Source of the DNA: Priapulus caudatus
Lineage: Eukaryota > Priapulida > Priapulimorpha > Priapulimorphida > Priapulidae
Length of the DNA stretch: 64,000 bases
NCBI RefSeq assembly: GCF_000485595.1
Contig: NW_014577078.1
Location: 331,284 to 395,283 of the forward strand
Reading direction: 5' to 3'
Under the pieces are notes generated by a model that did not search any database, was not told the DNA's origin, and saw only the letters and a list, made by a program, of their open reading frames with translations. Position numbers and translations under genes: made by a program. Below are positions 60,369 through 64,000 of the stretch, in pieces; position 1 is the stretch's first letter, and every line of letters begins with the position of its first letter.

Positions 60369-61693
60369 ATGTTTGCATGGATCGAAATTTATACTTTTCC
60401 ACTTTGATGTGTTTTAATCATTATTTGCTCAATATTTTACTGTTGAACTGTCAAACTCTGCTACAGTCACCCCCTTAATACAATTAGAAAGATGTGAACT
60501 ACCTGCTCTGAATAGCCTTTATGACCCTTGCAAAAAAAAAATTCCCGTAACCGCCTAAACTTTTATGGAAATCTATATTTTGGTCACCACTTTTCTCGAG
60601 GAAAAATAGCAGTTTTATTATTAATTTCGATCCCTGTGTCTGTGTATCCATACGCCATATCTGTGTCTGCATATGTATTTGTATGCGTGCATGTGTGATG
60701 CGTAAATTCAGCTCTATGGAATTTTCCAAAATATTGAGCAAGGTTGTGTTAAAATAAAGTGGCATGTTCAGTCACAATGAATGAATCTCGTGTAACAGAA
60801 ATGCAGCCAGCAGCCAGCACGTTGTGCGGGCCATGTTTTATGAGCTTAATGTTGCTGCTGCTACATCAGATAGTTTGACTTACACGAACTGTTTGTGAAA
60901 TCTGTCTTCCTACACACTACCCCCCCTCCGTCCAGTATGATTTCAATAACTGTTCACAGGGCCCTCAGCTGCTACAGTGAGCTGTACAAAGAGAAGATCT
61001 ACCATAAACAGCGACCAACTTTAGATAAATTTTGGCTTCAAAGTCAAGCATGAAGTACTCAAACCTGAATATGACAGTGATAACAAATGCGAGCTAGCTT
61101 GTAATTGTGCCCATGCAACGATCCTATTTTTGAATTCCCTTTCCCTCACTATTATCACGATACTGAGGTAATTCATAAAATATTCAATATATGCATTCAA
61201 AATTGAAATGTTTTTAACATTCCTAATACTGTTCTTTTAGTACATCTTTTAACTGAAAGACTGTTCTCCAATTTATCTCCAATTGTAGCATAGTCAATGG
61301 GGAAATGTGATTCACATTATGGATTTACCATTATGAATGTTTTTACTTGAATATATTATGTATGTAATGGGGTGGGGGGGGTTATTACTTATTACTGTAA
61401 TTGTTCAGCTTGCTGACCGTCGTGCACTTGAGAATTGTGACAGTATGCAGGACAATAAACAGCCATTGGTGCCCAAACTAGGTTGTAATCATCATACTCC
61501 AGAGAGAAATAGTTCCAAATTATAATGGTGAAAGCTTCTGTCACTAGTAATTATATCCATCCCAGAATGACCCATCCTGTCAATAGCCTGAGAAAGAACT
61601 GGCTCTAATGCTTGTGCTCTATGCAATAAATTAATTTCAATGTATATTCACATCATATAGCAAGTCTAGTGTTAGGAATCCAATGAGGAGGAG

Positions 61694-61736
<43 letters not shown>

Positions 61737-61928
61737 CCTCTCTCTCTTTATCTCTCCCTCACTCTCTCTCTCACTCATTACCCTCCTCCTCCTACCTCCC
61801 TCCTCCCTTCTCTCTCTCCCACTCTCCCTCTTGTCTCCCCTCTCCTCAGCAAATATCTGATAATATCTCCCCGTGTTTTGTGTGCTAATACACCATGTTT
61901 TTTACAACTCATTTTTTATGCATTTTAG
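60147..61928. other. YAP intron E
   Basis: Starts GTATGT and ends ATTTTAG, phase 0. It contains a (GCGT)n microsatellite at 60327-60368 and a (TC)n-rich tract at 61697-61850. No further coding block seen. Confidence 0.85.
61697..61850. repeat. (TC)n-rich tract upstream of last exon
   Basis: Pure TC to about 61731, then C/T-rich sequence. It ends about 80 bases before the exon F acceptor, so it could act as a long pyrimidine tract, but the acceptor has its own short one. Confidence 0.9.
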
Positions 61929-62009
61929 GACATAAACTCTGACCTATTAGGAGATGTTGAGGCTGTTCTCAATAACAACAAAATTGACAACCTTCTCACA
62001 TGGTTGTGA
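61929..62009 (+). CDS. yap1: YAP terminal exon F with PDZ-binding motif
   Basis: The acceptor ATTTTAG precedes a phase-0 exon of 26 codons plus TGA. The peptide contains NSDLLGDVEAVLNNNKIDNL and ends LTWL. The final four residues match the type of PDZ-binding motif that ends vertebrate YAP and TAZ (LTWL) and that helps target YAP to PDZ partners and the nucleus. The amphipathic stretch before it is the conserved C-terminal helix of the activation domain. Confidence 0.96.
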   Translation, partial: DINSDLLGDVEAVLNNNKIDNLLTWL

Positions 62010-64000
62010 AGCGGATACGCTAGAAGATCCTGAAAGAATGCTCGCCTAGTAGTTCACCAGCTGCTACACCTGTCCAAACGACGATGTGATGACTGCTGTA
62101 GCTATGATATCAACCAAGGTCATGCGTGCAGCCAGCAGGTTTAGTGATGTGGTGGTGGAAATTGGGACGCCGAGCATAGATCTGCGATCAACGCGACAAT
62201 GACTTAATAATTCCAGAAATCGAAACTGATGCGAGAGAATGTACAGAGAATATTCCATGAAGGTGGGGTTCTTGCCAATTGTTGAGAGTTGTGTGTCTTC
62301 GCCACTCTAGGGATTCGGGTGGGGTGGGGTACATTGCAGTGAGGTTGCAATGAACAACATGTGTATATTTACAAGATGTCGCAGTGCTCAGTAGCAGCTG
62401 AGCTACATGCAAGTGAGTGAGTGAGTGAGTGAGTGAGTGAATGAGTGAATGAATGAAGAGTGTATGAGTGTGTGAATGAGCGACTGGGTGGATGCGTTGT
62501 TTGATAAAGGTGTAAGTAAGCAAGTGACTAAGCAAGGAGTGTGCTTGCTTGGTCCTAGTGGTTGTTTCAGTTTCCTGCATGCTCTCGTACTTGTGACGTG
62601 CTGCCGGGCAGTGTTTTAGGGAGACACTGAGGTTGTAGCTGTTTTCTTTAGCAGTTTCATTTAGTAAGGACAGTTTCTTTCTCACAGAGAAACTATTTTA
62701 AGTACACTGTGCTAGGTAATGTGAGTAGTAGGTAAACGCAGTAATGATCAATTATTTTCTAAGGTTTATAATTTTTTAAATTTATACAAAACACTCGTCT
62801 ATCAGATTGACATATATTTTATAAAAAATATCAAAAAAAAATTTAAAAATCAAATTTTAAATAATAATGGGCCCAGGCCGTTGTTTTATACGTTGTTTTG
62901 TCAATAGTTGGCCCGTATCATATTTTTTGCTGTTATGCAAATATGGCAAAGAAGCACCACTCACTAATCCCTGACATAGAGAGAGGGAGTGGGTCCTCAA
63001 AGGTGATACTAATGCTTATGATAACTAGTCGGGTCATTAGTTATATCAGGTGAGGCTCTCCCTCTGCTCTAGAGGAACAGGTAGGTGCCAAGCCCACAGC
63101 CACAGCAGAGGTTGTGAGATACATGAAATTGCCATGAATATTATATTATTTTTGTACAGAGGTAAGTTGAAAATGGAAGTAGTGGAGAGGGCGTCTGTTT
63201 TATGGAGAGTGGGAAGGTGGCAACGTTTTCGCAAGTGCTGATAGTAGCGTCAGATGGTAATTCCTTTGGCTTTCCTGACATGAGAATCTGTACTGAGACT
63301 TTTCAGCGAGGTGGTGGAGAGGCAGGGTGCGTGCACACACACGTACTGGGTAGCACTCGTTCGACCCTCGGGAGAGGAAGAATGCACTAGCAGGTGGTGA
63401 CACTGACACCACGGTTGGGCCGCCACAGCACCTCTATGAGCAGCCGTGGCTCATGTCGGGTATACAGGCGTGAAGCCAGGTTACTGCTCGTTGTGCAGTG
63501 CGAGCCAGTTGTGGAAGTCGGCGCAGGTGACATCACTTGCTGTGTTTGGGGCTGCGTTGCACCGTGGTGACATTACTACGGATAGGGCTCTGTTCCCTGC
63601 CCTGGTTGTAGGGAAAAGTAATAGCAAAGAGTGTCGATTTTTTTCCCATGAAAGACTATCAGAGCAAACAGAGTGCAAGTTTACATAGTTGTACCAATAC
63701 CCAGTCTGCTGTCATGCTAGCAGCGTGTGGCGAGACCTCGCTCATCTATATTCAAGCAAGGTGCTTTTTGAGTGGCACTTGAATTCATTTGCACAAGGTT
63801 TCGTATCTCTCTTAGGCTGTTAGTTTTTGACTAAGAGATGACAACACGTGGAAGGTTGCTGCAAGCACACCGATCTAGGTCTCGCCTGCCCTGTTAGTGT
63901 AAACAACTGTTACCTGGTTTTGTTCTGGTAATGATCTGGTGGTGTATTGTGGCCAGACGTGCTGAGAGTGTACAGATTCCATCAATTTGTTCCTGCAGTG
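62010..64000 (+). other. YAP 3' UTR and/or downstream DNA
   Basis: Noncoding after the TGA. A (GAGT)n tract lies at 62413-62450. An AT-rich block at 62740-62870 could hold the cleavage region, but I saw no clear AATAAA, so the transcript end is not fixed. The antisense frame of 165 codons at 62188-62685 runs through the GAGT repeat and is not supported. Confidence 0.55.

Noticed and set aside
62188-62685. 165-codon minus-strand frame after the YAP stop
   Set aside because: Runs antisense through the GAGT microsatellite; no domain or conserved feature.

Overview
This window is eukaryotic DNA from an animal. It is AT-rich, gene-poor, intron-dominated and crowded with non-autonomous transposons and microsatellites. 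The only gene I can support is the 3' part of a YAP/Yorkie homologue, the transcriptional co-activator of the Hippo pathway. Six exons on the + strand between 18046 and 62009 join in a consistent reading frame (intron phases 2,1,1,0,1,0) and give 278 residues. In order these are the C-terminal half of a first WW domain, a complete second WW domain, a Gln/Pro linker, a coiled coil, a LATS-type HxRxxS site with a DSG degron-like motif, an acidic activation domain and a C-terminal LTWL PDZ-binding motif. The TEAD-binding domain and the first half of WW1 were not found and probably lie upstream of base 1, so 1-18045 is probably intron too. The protein looks like a marine-invertebrate YAP, but the sequence alone does not fix the phylum.

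Layout. 1-18045 is putative upstream intron with MITEs at 2917-3650, 3915-4348, 6834-7096, 7630-8122 and 15162-15757 and a cluster of a 14-bp motif at 14374-14931. 18046-21944 carries exons A-C. 21945-58838 is a single 36.9-kb phase-0 intron holding most of the repeats: hAT-like, Harbinger-like and 9-bp-TSD MITEs, Helitron-like repeats, a Gypsy integrase fragment, a (GA)n tract of about 400 bp, two 25-N assembly gaps and one stretch that looks like uncorrected long-read sequence. 58839-62009 carries exons D-F, and 62010-64000 is 3' UTR and/or downstream DNA.

The main value of the window beyond YAP is a set of transposon families whose ends can be fixed from the sequence by terminal inverted repeats (TIRs) plus exact target-site duplications (TSDs). 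They include a 9-bp-TSD MITE that carries three telomeric TTAGGG units, a group of CAGNG-ended elements with 5-bp TSDs, Harbinger-like elements with TAA/TTA TSDs (one with an internal 67-bp tandem array, one nested in another repeat), and a dispersed element with a 311-bp internal tandem repeat. I found no RNA genes, no CRISPR array and no evidence for a second intact protein-coding gene.
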